The notes: generated by a model not told the origin, from the sequence alone. A DNA stretch of 64,000 nucleotides from Oxytricha trifallax (GCA_000711775.1 ARYC01001536.1:16259-80258); one strand, 5' to 3'. Positions 33,124 to 45,600 are shown, numbered from the stretch's first letter. Made by a program: numbers and translations.

Positions 33124-36100
33124 TCACAACTTCAAATCGTCAACTGATTTCTTGATATCTGAAACTATTTTTTCGCATTATTCAAGAGCCTTAACTTCAT
33201 TTTCCACATATTTTCTAAGTTATTCTTCTGTAATTTAAAATATATTATCAACAAATATTGCATAATCAAAACCTAAAACCCCTTATTTAGGTTTATAAGT
33301 GCTTTGATTTGTAGGGAATTTGTTAGGGGCTGGGGTTATTAATTAAATGCAATACAAAATTAGCAAGATTTTGGGGTCTATTTATGATGAATAATATGAT
33401 TTAGTGTTTAAACTGCGATATGGATGTGATATAAACAGTGAATAAGTTAAACCAGTACTTAACTTTAAGTCTATTGCACTGCTCTTACTGTTCGATCTCA
33501 ATTCCTTATAGCAGTATAACTAAAGCAATAATAGCTGAATTCTATGCCTTAGAGGAGTCAAAGTTTCTATAGAAGCATATTGACTATCTAATTAATGAAA
33601 AAACTTTGAAGTATTTGGCTCACTTCTCTCTCGACCAACGAGCTACTATGTTTCATCGCCAGTTCCCTGAGTTGAAGATCTCTGCTTAGTCTATAGCCAA
33701 CATCTATAAACGAAATGGTATCTCTTACAAAGGTGTGAATCGTATCAAGAGAGTGATTGATTTCACTCTGCCATTTTACAACAACAACTTAAATTATATT
33801 TATAATTAAATGCAGAGAGCCTAATAGAATAATATTAAGTTTATACATGCTGACGAGGCTGTGTTTACCTTCAACACTTTCATCTAGAAGTCTTGGTATA
33901 AGAGGCATAGTAATATAGAAGTATATGACTTAAAAGTCAAGGTATAAACAATGGCAATTTTTGGAGGTATTAGCGAGCATGCTGGTTTAGAAACTTATGT
34001 TATTCATCCTCACTCTAATAAGACAGAGCAGTATATTAAGCTCTTAGAGCAGCTGAGAGAGAAGTCCCATGAACAAGAGATTATACTGCTTATTGATAAT
34101 CTTTTTGCTCATAAGACTTAAGAAACAAGGAAAAGCTATGAACAACTTTGAATAACGCCAATGTTCAACGTAGGTTACAGTCCATAGTTTAATGGAATTG
34201 AGTTCTACTGGGGTATATTTAAAGGTCATTACAAGAAACTGTTGCTATACCACTTGATGCATGAAGTAGACTTTATTAAAAACTCAGCAAAGAGAGTAAA
34301 TAATTAATGGGCTTAAAAGTATTATAAAGATGGGAAAGTGAATGTATATAAATAATTTTTGTAGTTAAGTTAATGAATATATAAGTCACATTTAAAATTC
34401 TTTAGAGGGAGTTGGCTTCTCTTTCATTTCCTCCTCTTAAGGCTTGCTTGGGCCTAGGTATCTTCCTCTTGCTGCCAACTCCAGCATCTATGTTCATTGA
34501 CTTTGGAGGCTAAATATTTGAATAAAGTCTCTTGCTTCATACTTTGTCTGCGACTTTCGCTCTCTGTGAAGCTTGCTCTATTCCTTCATCAACAAGATGC
34601 CAGTACCAGATTTTTCTATAGAGTTAAGCTACAAATTTTACTTGAAATATAAGGATGCTTCTGCAGCTCTGATATCCAGCTCTCGCTTATCTTGATCCCT
34701 TGTTTGTCCTTATCTTCTGAAGAAATGCTGTACCTTTTCTTATGAGATTCTTGAATAATTTCTTTAAAGTGATCACCTTTAATTGTTGCAAGTATACCAA
34801 AGAAATAGTTTCTTTCAGGTAGTTTATTTGACAACTGCTTCTTAGTAGTCAGGTACTGCGAAACCTCTGGATTATTCATAGCATCATCATATAAGTTATT
34901 CACTGAGATTTCTGGATAATTTGGAATCTCTGCAAACTTTGCATCTTAAATTTTCAATGCTTTCTTCTCCTCGGAGAGTATTGCTCTTAGAAATGATATT
35001 TTAGTACCTTCCATCGTTGGCAAGAACAAACCAAGTACATAATCAGGATGAGTTACTATGAGTTCATTACCTTGCTGCACCAAGTAGCGGTGCAAATCCT
35101 CCTTGCTTCTAAATCTTTGAATCAATTCTTGTGCTTGCACTCTTTTCATTGCATCATTCATTGACTCCATCTTGTTTACAGATCTAAGAAATGATATTCA
35201 AATTTAAGTTTATTGATTTCAATTATAAACCTCTGTAAAACTTACTATTAAATATGGACATCCTATAGGAGGTCAACCTCTAAGTAGGATTGGAGAAGAA
35301 TTTGAGAACCGGTTTCAAACTTGAGAGATTTATATCAATTTCTAATGTTATAGTTCCATATTTTTAAATATAAATTGGTACTTACTTAATTAGGAGCAGC
35401 TCCTAAAATGCTAGTTCTTATTAGGAGCATTTATTAAAGCTAGTACTTAATTAGGAGCACCCTAAATTTAATATTGTAGGAATACATTTGATTTGGGAAA
35501 TTAAAATAGAAATAAATTAATAAATATATAAATTCGTGGCAGTTAACTTTGTCCTAGCCTAGACAATATGGTACTTGTTCGATAGAGAATTTAAAATCAG
35601 CTGGACTTTACTATTGGCGGTACCCCTCTATCGCATCCCTGAAGTGAGATAAATCGACTTTAATTTTGGCATTAAAATCAACTAAACAAATCACCCAAAA
35701 TTAAAGTCGATTTAACTCGCTTCAGGGATGCGATAGAGGGGTACCGCCAATAGTAAAGTCCAGCTGATTTTAAATTCTCTATCGAACAAGTACCATATTG
35801 TCAAGGTTTCCATAAAGTTAACTGCCACGAATTTATATATTTATTAATTTATTTCTATTTTAAATTTCCCAAATCAAATGTATTCCAACAATAATAAAAT
35901 CACAAAATACCTCCTAAAGCAGTACGTACTTAATTAGGTGCACCTCCTAAATCGGTACGTACTATAATCAACTTATTATTGAAAGTAAAATTGGTTACTT
36001 CCTCACCCATAATTAGAGCTGAATTGTCTCTTAACACTCATAATTCTTCTCTAATACTCTAAGAACTTCCCTTGAAACTTGTAGGCTAGCAAACCTCTTA

Positions 36101-39100
36101 TATAAGCTCTCAGTTATAGAGGCAGTTTTATAATTTTAAATTCAAATTTAAATATGAGCGCTAAATTTTAGAGAAAAACAACAGCACTTCCATCAAACTA
36201 AATTAGACTTACCTTTGGCAACAATAATAAGTGTGATAGCTGTGAGATGAACTCTCATAAAGAACTACCAGAGCTATCACTTGAGGTCTCTTTTATTAAA
36301 ATAGAAATTAATAATAGAAAATAAATGGCAAACAAGTGTGTGGGAGACAGAGAGGAGGAGAAAGGTATTAATGAAATTCCTATACAAACTGAAGAAGTTG
36401 AAGTCTATTTTTGTGAGCTATGTGAGAAAGATTGTGCTCATAAATCAAGCTGGTACAGAAAAAAGAAGGAGCATAGAGAAGCCAAGCTCACTGTATACTT
36501 AAAGCATGATAAATGGATGAAAAGTAGGACTGCTTTGAGGGCCATAAGCAATACTCTCATACAAGAGACTTGAAAAAGCATATATTAAAAGATCACAAGA
36601 AAGATATAGAAGTTGAGACTCATGAAGTTGAGCTGAAGCTTCTCAACAAATGAAAAGTGAGGGAATATTTTAAGGTCGTAGTGCCTGAATAAGCTAGAGA
36701 GTTAGAGTACGTTAAGAAGGCACGCAACCAACTGACCTCTGAAATAACAAAAATTATGATCAAGATTCAATACAAGAAAATGCAGTTCTTGCTTAAATTG
36801 ACCAAGATACTTCTCTTTAAAGTCACCTAATATTAGAAGACTCTTTTGATAAGAAAGTTGTCAATGATCATCAATACGCACACAAGGTGTATCCCTTCAA
36901 CTATCTTTTAAGTGATGATAAATATTAAATGAAGTTTACAAATGAGTATCAAGTACTCACTCAAGCAAAGTTTAAAGAGTGTAGTTACTTAATCAAGCTA
37001 GATGCTGTTCTCCTTGCCACGGATCATGTTGCTTTCAGACTCCCATTCTATGAAATGAACCTAAAAGATTTCATAAAAGATCAAAGGAATCATAAGGTAC
37101 TTGGATAAATAGCAATTCAGACCGTATAAGGTATTAAAGAGCTTCACAAGTTAGGGTTTGTTCAAAGAGATCTCAAGCCAGAAAATATAATGATAAACTT
37201 TTCACCAGTAAGAGTAGTAATAATAGATTTCAACAGAGCTTAAAGAGTGGAAGTATCAAGACTTGGAACTGTAATGGGAACGCAAGGGTACTATCTAGAA
37301 AGAGAGGACTGGAGAGATGGAAAATTTTAGTGAGATGTGTGGGCTTTAGCTGCAATAATAATAAAGTGCGATATGCCATGCAAGGGATACTACTCGACAT
37401 GGTGCAAAAAGGATGCAAGGCAAGAATTAAGCAATTTATTGACAAAATAAGAGTGTCTCAATCAATGAAGCAAATGGTAGAGTCAATAATAATAAAACCA
37501 AACTAAAGATCAGACATATCAATAGAGCAGATGGAGTTGTGATTAAGTAAGATAAACTTCAGACCTCTCCCATATGATCCAAAAGTTCATTTTGAGTGAT
37601 TTAATTAAATACATTTACTATAAATTTCACATTAAAACTTATTAATATCTCCAACCCCTAACAAATTCCCTAAAAATCAAAGCACTTATAAACCAATTTA
37701 GGAGTTTTGGGGTTTTGAATGTTAGAAAATAGTTTGTGAATGAAGTCCTTCAAACCGTATTAATCCCAAACAGTTTTATGATCAATTTATATCAATGAAA
37801 GCCTAATTGTACAAATGTACTTTGGTATTCCAGGCAATAGTTTCTTGGCTTCTCTATATTCTTGTCTCTACTCTGCTTTAACAATCTTTTATATGAATAA
37901 AATGTTAGAACTTAAAAATCACTTAGACGAGTAATAATTAAAAATTCTACTGAGTTTATAAAATCTTTTAGTGTTTCTTTCCTTCGCTGTCAGTCTTTAA
38001 AAGCTTAACAAGACTTTTGAGCTTGCTATTAAGTTGTCTGAGGAGTTTTGCATGAGCAACCCAGAACAAGAGCACATCCGCAAATTTTTCCTATCTCTTT
38101 GAAAACTTTTGAATTCTCAAGAGAACCTTCTCCATCCCCTATACTTGTAAATTTCTATCAGACTTCATTGTGTCTTTTAAGACAGTTACGAATGTAGTAA
38201 AATCGTCAAATTTAAAACGCTTAGAATGTTTACTAGCACAACCAATTTGAATTTCTCTACATAGAGTAAACACAATACTTTCCTCAAGCGCAGAAAATAG
38301 GTTTGCAGAGGTATCTCCTGTTTTTAAATTTTCTTGAGAAAGCTGTATAAAGAGTTTGGTTCTCCTTGTAATATCAATTGTGTTAAGTATAGGAAATGCA
38401 AATTAAACTGGTCTCTCCATAATATCTTTGAACTATCGAAATTAAATAAAGTTACTTAGAATTGCTGGAGTTCTCATCAAAACAATTTTTCCCAATGTTT
38501 TTGCTTTTTTGTCAAGTTCAAATAGAGGACATGCTACGTAAGATTGACACGGAAATCTTCTTTTAACTTTGCTCAGATTATCTTTACCTATTTCGTTTAA
38601 TTAATCCATTTTGCTTTAAAAGCTCAAAGTTTTTTATTCTACAACTACTGAACTTGATGTACCAATTATTTAATTTTAGGGTTGGTCTACTTCTTCATAC
38701 TCTCTTGAAATCATATGCTTGATACTTTTATGAGATTATTATTCTTCAACTTATTGGAATGAATATTTTGTAACCCAAGCATTGTAATCATGCTAATTGG
38801 GTGAGAAGATTACAAAATGTACCTTATGTTAGCTAATTGCTCTAAGCATCTCATCTTTCTTTAAGAATACCAAAGTTTAAGCTTAAATTACGTCTTGACT
38901 AACGTTACTTATGGTAAATTTATCATTAATAATTGCTAGTGTCTTATTCTCAAGATCTTTAGCTAGGTAGTTTCCTAAGTTATCTTAGGGTTCAAATAGA
39001 TTTAAGTTCCCATGCATATTATACCAGATTTAAATGTGAATTGATTAATAAAATTAAATATATTAATTATTAGCAAACAAATGAAATTCATGCAATCAAT

Positions 39101-42100
39101 AATTGATAAATTTTTTATTTATTTTAGTTAGTTCTAAAATATGGAATATCAAATAGTTATTGATAAAAAATGAAAGAAAAATTAAATGATATGGAATATG
39201 CATATATTATTAAAAATACTAATTAAGAAATGTTCATATTTTTTATTATACTTAATTTTAATACAATTTCTGTAATAATATCGTAAAAGTTTGAAACTAG
39301 ATTGAGGGATTAGCAAGTTTATTGCATGAAATTAACTTCTTAGATTGTAGTGTTTTCATTAATCACGAAAACAATGTCTTAGTTTGGAGTTGGGGCATAG
39401 CTAAATCCTGTTCTAATTTGATAACTGAATGAGTGTATATAAATTAATTTGGGAAATATTTTCCTGCCCCTACAGAAGTTTCTAGCCTCAACATTTATAT
39501 TTGTATTAGACACAAACCCTATATAAAATTTTTTTAAAATTAAATTTCAAGGATTATATTTATCCATTGTCTCGTTTATTATTATAAATATGTTGCTTTA
39601 ATTATAAAAATGAAAAATATATGTTTTTTACTTATATTTAAAAATTTTATCATTAAAAGAGTAATTTATGTTAAAATATGAATTATTAATAACATAATTT
39701 ATAACAAATTTTTTGAAATTATTTATTTTTTAGTATGGGACAGGAAAATTCCCTCCAATAAATTTTATAAATTATAATAATTTTAAGGCTATACAGGGGA
39801 ATGTGTCGTAACTGGCACCTCTAGGATCATCCAAGTTTTATTAAATCAAAAAAAGAGATTTCAAGAGATACCCTATCTCTTTAGGTACATAAATAAAAAG
39901 CTCAATTGGTAGAATAGTTTTGGCTTAGACTATTGGAGCTTCAATAACAAAGGGCTGAGCCAAGCTTTACCGTCTTCCCTAATATTCAAATTCTAAAGAA
40001 GATGTATCAAATTCTCCACCTCCTTGAAGAAGTTTTAATTGACATTTTCTTAGGTTTCCTCCAATAATTCTATTAGAGCAATTGTACAACTGAATTCTCA
40101 CTTTAGAAACTGACCCAGGTTAGAGTGTTCTAAGGCACTAGAACTAATGAATTTAAAGTGGGTACTCTATTTTTAACTACTTGGGTTCTCTTTTGACAGC
40201 TTTATGGATGTATCTATCAATAGAAGGCATATATAATTTGGGACTAAGTAGAGTTTACTCTAACCTTGGTTTTGCTTAAAGTTGTGCATGTTCTGGATAA
40301 CGTATACTAAATTCTAGTTTTATTGGTATCATCAATGTATTAGGAGGTGTAATGTTTCGTAGTATTATCTAAGGCAAGTCGCCTTTTATCCATTAATTTT
40401 CTTCTATGTGAGCTTCAATATCTGTATGCATAGGTGTTGGCATAGTTCCCTTATTAATAACTTCAACATAATTGATGGCTCCTTTTTCACCGGGCTCAAT
40501 TTACATAATTAATAAAAGATCTAGGATTGATTTTTATTTTACGAATAAATGACTTCATCTTCATCGAAAAATTCATGGTAAAATTCAACAAGGTTTAGGT
40601 CATACTTATTTTCGTATTTTGCAGGGCCATTGGAAGTTTAAACTATGAACATAAATTATCCATCTTAGCCGTTTTTACCATTATGTAGTTTAGCTTAGCA
40701 ATCGATTCCTTTCTTGCCATTTTTTCCATCTGAACCACCGGGGTTTGAATGCCAATCGGTTGTAGTTGAGGAAGTTGTATTACCATCTGAATCTGTTGAA
40801 TAAGAAGTACTCGATGTAGTCCAGGAATAAGAAGATCCACCACTGCCGCCTTTTCCACCTGAACCTCCCAACCCATTAGAAACCCCAAAACCCTAAAGTA
40901 GTTATTTATTTGCAATTATTTTTTGGATAACGTTGAGAATTAACTCCTTGAAAGATCTTTTAGTGTTGGTTTGAAATTATCAATGCTTTTTCCACATGAT
41001 ATTTTATGCAGAGCTTATGTATTTTCATAATAAGTAAAATGCTGAGTACTTTAGAAAAATGGAGTTTAATTGTTTCAATAGAAGATAAAGAAAGTATATT
41101 GAAGAAATTAGTGATTTAAAGAGAAATGAATTCTCCATTATTTTAAGTAGAAAGAGCGAAAATGTATACTATTTTTCTCAACATACATTATTAAATTAAA
41201 CATTTTTTAGATATAGGTATGTTATACGAAGTGAACTTAAATTTCTATTATTTATAGAATTATAGAAGTTGTTAACAATTTCAAGAGATTGATATACATT
41301 TTTTCCCTTTTTTTCCATTAAAGTAGCTCCTATTAAACTAAACTTAATAATCAAATTTTATGAATGCTCATAAAATAAATCCAAACTTATTTAAGAGGAC
41401 TCTTTAATATTAAAACTATATTGAGAATATTAATTATGATAATGGAGCCCTCAAAATGGAAAGTTCAAATTCTTAAAAAGTTTAGCAATATGAGAAACTT
41501 AACAAAACTAACGAGCGATTTAAGATTACTAAAATTCCCTTTTTAAAACTATTTTGACTTAATAATTTTAAGAATATGATCATTATGAAAAATTAGGCAA
41601 AAGAAACATAAATATTATTAATTGAAAATGAAAATAACATTCATTGGAATAAATGAAAAGAGGAAGAAATCTAAATTCCCAAAATTACCCATTTCTTAAA
41701 ATCTCTCATAAAAAACTAACTATGGGATTTCGAGGTTTTTATTAATTCCTTGGTGTCCTCCAAAGCCTCCTTAAACAAGTATAGGACCTAGGAAAGACAA
41801 AAGATCCATATCTTCTTCAGCTACAGTGATCTACACAAACCCACCTTTACCGGCATCAGCTCCACAAGAACCTGATCCACCGTTTCCACCATTGCCACCA
41901 TCTCCTCCATCTGAACCACTTGACATGCTTGTTGCATCAGAACCATCTGTTCCAGGTCTTCCATCTGCACCTCTTCCGCCATTACCTCCATGACCACCAT
42001 TTCCACCTCTGGCATCAATTTGAAGGTAATCCTTACTACCTAAATTAAAAGTCTAATCGAAACCTTTCAGCCCATTTACTGTGCCTACCACTCTTACACT

Positions 42101-42310
42101 CTGTTTACTATCCAAGACTCTAAACAAAGTAACATAGGCAGATCCTGCATCACCTCCTTTGCTTGCCTTCCCAGCATCAGTTCCGTTTTAACCATGTTAA
42201 CTCCCATTTATTCCGTGTTGAGCATCTTCGCCCTTCTAACCACTGATATAAAAATATTAAAATTAATTTTTTTTATAAAGCAAGCAAATTATTTTATCGA
42301 TTAAAGCCAT
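33124..42310 (-). CDS. Collagen-like protein, paralogue 2, spread over 9.2 kb and split by a TBE
   Basis: Same protein family as paralogue 1. Start ATG 42310 (MALID), joined through a probable ATA pointer to SGQKGEDAQHG. Approximate MDSs: 41741-42256, 40556-40877, 39790-40505, 39285-39475, 37975-39010, 37740-37885 and the last one, 33124-about 33240, ending in a TGA at 33124-33126. The last two MDSs are separated by a complete TBE (33267-37717); paralogue 3 has a short IES at the same place, so the TBE sits inside an older IES and need not damage the gene. An 863-bp insertion (40878-41740) interrupts Gly-rich coding sequence that is continuous in paralogues 1 and 3. The MDSs keep the shared motifs (IEPGEKGA, QFQCLRTLQPGS, GGGEFDTS, REIQIGCASKHS, FWVAHAKLLR), so the gene may be functional after rearrangement. 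Confidence 0.8.
33347..34376 (+). pseudogene. TBE-a transposase (42-kDa, IS630/Tc1 DDE type), disrupted
   Basis: Homologous along its length to the transposase of TBE-b. Catalytic Asp in FIHADEAVFTF, second Asp in IILLIDNLFAHKT and Glu in NGIEFYWGIFKGHY are all readable. An in-frame TGA (about 34149) stands between the second Asp and the Glu, where TBE-b reads Asn. Near 33500-33530 the frame must also change inside the helix-turn-helix region; a 22-nt GT..AG stretch beginning GTTCGATC would restore it if it were an intron. As it stands a full-length enzyme is not encoded. Confidence 0.85.
34589..35170 (-). CDS. TBE-a 22-kDa ORF, intact
   Basis: 193-codon ORF from ATG 35170 (MESMNDAMKRVQAQEL) to TGA 34589-34591; the size matches the 22-kDa ORF known from Oxytricha TBEs. 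Conserved with TBE-b in LPERNYFFGILAT, EIPNYPEISVNNLYDDAM and QKNLVLA. No recognised domain; biochemical role unknown. It is the only intact ORF in this copy, whereas in TBE-b this same ORF carries a frameshift. Confidence 0.85.
35474..35891. mobile_element. 418-bp MITE (family A) nested in TBE-a
   Basis: Inverted repeat with termini TTGTAGGAATACATTTG and complement (one change), TA at both flanks (35472-35473, 35892-35893). Shares termini, GTGGCAGTTAA and ATTGGCGGTAC with the element at 20002-20416. Its absence from TBE-b accounts for most of the length difference between the two TBEs. Confidence 0.92.
36154..37599 (+). pseudogene. TBE-a 57-kDa zinc finger/kinase ORF, disrupted
   Basis: Homologue of the intact ORF in TBE-b. 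One C2H2 finger is still readable (YFCELCEKDCAHKSSW), but the second is reached only after a frame change (SHTRDLKKHILKDH). Further frame changes occur near 36650 and 36760. The kinase part reads VQRDLKPENIM (His of HRD replaced by Gln) and IIDFNRAQ. TGG is replaced by TGA in the sequence that corresponds to QWDIWAL of TBE-b (about 37332). The last residues (FRPLPYDPKVHFE, TGA 37597-37599) remain alignable. Clearly not translatable as one protein. Confidence 0.85.
37975..39010 (-). other. Largest C-terminal MDS of paralogue 2
   Basis: Continuous segment coding for NLNLFEPQDN through REIQIGCASKHSKRF to FWVAHAKLLRQL. Alignable base by base with about 43020-43857 plus 44351-44830 of paralogue 3, where it is interrupted twice by transposon-like DNA. 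Confidence 0.75.
40878..41740. mobile_element. 863-bp insertion with telomere-like ends, ATT duplicated (TBE-derived)
   Basis: Starts AGAAACCCCAAAACCC and ends CGAGGTTTTT, a degenerate C4A4/G4T4 pair, and is flanked by ATT on both sides (40875-40877, 41741-41743). Paralogues 1 and 3 are uninterrupted here; joining at ATT restores GGHQGINGLGG. ATT fits the ANT target of TBEs. Interior is AT-rich without an ORF. Confidence 0.82.
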
Positions 42311-42649
42311 ATGTTTGCTACTTTTATATCTTAACAATTAATTACAATTTTATTTATATCTTCTGTTATTTATATCTCGTTTTTATAATAATTTAAATTA
42401 AATATTTATGTATATCCACTAATTCTGACGAATTCTTTTTAATCATATAGAACTTATTTATTTTAATTTTATATTTTCAAAAATTATTTTAAACAGCTTA
42501 TAACTTATTTTAATATTTAATTTAAATATAAATAAATCACAAAAAAACTTTTGCTTCACATAAATGATTTGATCAAAATAAATATTCGATGTTTTATATT
42601 CTCATTCAATAATATGAGGTTTATAATGCAATAAATAACTATAATTGAA
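42311..42649. other. Intergenic between paralogues 2 and 3
   Basis: AT-rich; the part from about 42545 is homologous to the 3' flank of paralogue 2 (33040-33123). No other feature seen. Confidence 0.55.
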
Positions 42650-45600
42650 TCACAACTTCAAATCGTCAACTGATTTCTTGATATCTGAAACTAATTTTTC
42701 GCATTATTCATGAGCTTTAACTTCATTTTCCACATATTTTCTAAGTTATTCCTCTGTAATTAGTAAATATTTTAGACATGAAATGTAAATATAAATAAAA
42801 TAATATTGTGGATGAAGTCCTTCAAACCGTATAAATCCCAAACTGTTTTAAAATCAATTTATATCAATGAAAGTCTGATTGTACAAATGTACTTTGGTAT
42901 TCCAGGCAATAATTTCTTGGCTTCTCTATATTCTTGTCTCTACTCCGCTTTAACAATCTTTAATTTGAAAAATGTTAAAACTTTAAAAATCACTTAGACG
43001 AGTAATAATAAGAAATTCTACTGAATTTATAAAATCTTTTGGTGTTTCTTTCCTTCGCTGTCAGTCTTTAAAAGCTTAACAAGACTTTTGAGCTTGCTAT
43101 TAAGTTGTCTGAGGAGTTTTGCATGTGCAACCCAGAACAAGAGCACATCCGCAAATTTTTCCTATCTCTTTGAAAACTTTTGAATTCTCAGGAGAACCTT
43201 CTCCATCCCCTATACTTGTAAATTTTTATCAGACTTCATTGTGTCTTTTAGAATAGTTACGAATGTAGTAAATTCATCAAATTTAAAACGCTTAGAATGC
43301 TTGCTTGCACAACCAATTTGAATTTCTCTGCAAAGTGTAAACACAATGCTTTCCTCAAGTGCTGAAAATAGGCATGTAGAGATGTCTGCTGTTTTATTTT
43401 TTTCTTGAGAAAGTTGTATAAAGAGCTCGGTTCTCTTTGCAATATCAATAGTGTTGAGTATTGAAAAGGCAAATTCAACTGGTCTCTCCATAATATCTCT
43501 GAATTGCCTGAATTAAATAAAGTTGCCCAATAAAGCTGGAGTCCTCATTATTACTAATTTGCCTAATGTTTTAGCATCCTTATCATAGTTAAATAGAGGA
43601 CATGCTACGTATGAATTATTTGGGAATCTCCTTCTTACTTTACTCAAGTTATCTTTGCCTATTTCATTTATTTAATCCATTTTGCTTTAGAAACTTAAAG
43701 TTTTTTGCTCTACGACCACAGAACTATAGGTTCCAATGACTTGATTCTAAGGTTAGTCTACTTCTTCATACTCTCTTGAAATCATATGTTTGAAATTTTT
43801 GTGGGACTACTACTCGATTTCACTTTTTTAAAATTCATATTTTGTTACCCAAGCATTTAATACATCATAAATTCTTAAATTTCTTAAAATTAAATATTTA
43901 GATTTTCTAATTTTGGTATGAGGAATAAAGCAATTTTTTCTGGTGTTTTGTAATTTTATATAACATTTTTAAATTTATTTTGGTTTAAAATCTAAATTGA
44001 TTTAACTTAAAATATCATAGATTCTTATAATAGTGATTTTGTATCTATTCTTTATAAATAATTACATGTCATTAACTTTTTCAAGTCTTTAGTTGGCTTC
44101 TTTAAATCATTCTTTATCTTGAAGATTTCTAATTATTATATTTATGTAGTCCTTTAATTTATTTTATTGTTAAATTTAATCAAATTTTTAGTAGGAGTAA
44201 ATTATAAATTTTTTCTTTTTTCTAGTATTAATAACGACACATTAGCTAGTGATAATCTTAAATTAAGCAAAATAATAATTGGGACATTTTCTTATGAATA
44301 ATTGCTTTTATTGGAAATAATTTATTAAAGGGTTTTGGGGAATTTTAATTGTAATCATGTAATTATGGTGAGAATATAATGAAATGTACATTATGCTAAC
44401 TTATCGCTCTAAGCATATCATCTTTCTTAAGAAATACTAAAGTCTAAGCCTGTATTATATAACCCCGTTAGTCAATTAAGAATGAAGATTGGTGATTAAG
44501 AATAAAGAAATTAAAATATATTATTATTGGCTAAAATTAATTATAATTAGGCTAAAAACAAATTTACGCACCCTGATTGGTTTATTTTATAGAGACAATT
44601 ATTCGAGCCAATGGTTTTAATAATTAGCCATAACTTTAATAATTTACGCCAATAATAATATATTTTTAATTTCTTTATTCTTTATCACCAATCTTCATTC
44701 TTAATTTACTAACGGGGTTTTATCTTGACTTACGTTGCTTATGGTAAATTTATCATTAATAATTACTAGTGTTTTATTTTCTAGATCTTTTGCTAGATAG
44801 CTTTCTCCTGAATGAGTTTAAGTTTCAAAGAGATTTAAGTTTCCTTACATATTATAATAAATAAAGAAATTAATTTGACTAATCAGTCAAAAGCTATATA
44901 TAAATTAAAATATTAACTTTATTATAATAACAGGAAATTTATACACTATCTTATTTTAAATGTCAATCATAGATTTAGAAATAAAATTATATAGATTAAA
45001 ATATTAATTCATAAAAAGTTATTAAAAAATTTTTAGTCTCTTATGATTAATAATTGGATTTATCAAGTGCTGGGAAAGAAATGTTGATTGATTTTTTTCA
45101 CGCTAGTACAAATAGGAAATGAAGAATTCTTCAGATTAGGGTATATTTTTTTAAATTATTTTCAGGCCATTATGTTTCACTAATAATATCGTAAAAGTTC
45201 GAGACTAGATTGAGGGATTAGCAAGTTTATTGCATGAAATTAACTTCTTATATTGTAGTATTTTCATTAATCACGAAAACAATGTCTTAGTTTGGAGTTG
45301 GGGCATAACTAAATCCTGTTCTAATTTGATAACTGAATGAGTGTATATAATGAATGTAAATTTTTTATAAAATAAAAAAATATTTAGACTATACAAGGGA
45401 ATGTGTCGTCACTAGCACCTCTAGGATCTTCCAAGTTTTACTAAACCAAAAAGAGGGATTTCAAGAGATACCCAATTTCTTTAGGCACAAATATGATAAG
45501 CTCAATTGGTAGAATTGTTTTAGGTTCTACTATAGGAACATCGAATACAAATGGTTAGTCTAAATTTTATCGCCTCCCTTAATATTCAAATTCCAAAGTA

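Larger units (their letters stand above)
33267..37717. mobile_element. TBE-a: decayed telomere-bearing element with nested MITE
   Basis: 4451 bp, bounded by inverted termini starting CAAAACCTAAAACCCC (left) and CAAAACCCCAAAACTCC (right, complement), with a shared TTTATAAGTGCTTTGATTT block. AAT is duplicated at the ends (33264-33266, 37718-37720), fitting the ANT target of Oxytricha TBEs. It has the three TBE ORFs in the usual arrangement (transposase +, 22-kDa -, 57-kDa +). The left telomeric repeat is degenerate, the transposase and 57-kDa ORFs contain TGA codons and frameshifts, and a 418-bp MITE lies between the 22- and 57-kDa ORFs. Only the 22-kDa ORF is intact. Confidence 0.95.

Noticed and set aside
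40643..40915. Long standard-code minus-strand frame rich in Gln, Leu and Val
   Set aside because: Shadow frame of the collagen-like MDS; the correct frame gives GGSGGKGGSGGSS and aligns with the paralogues. The same holds for 41821-42018, 43257-43478 and 46556-46771.
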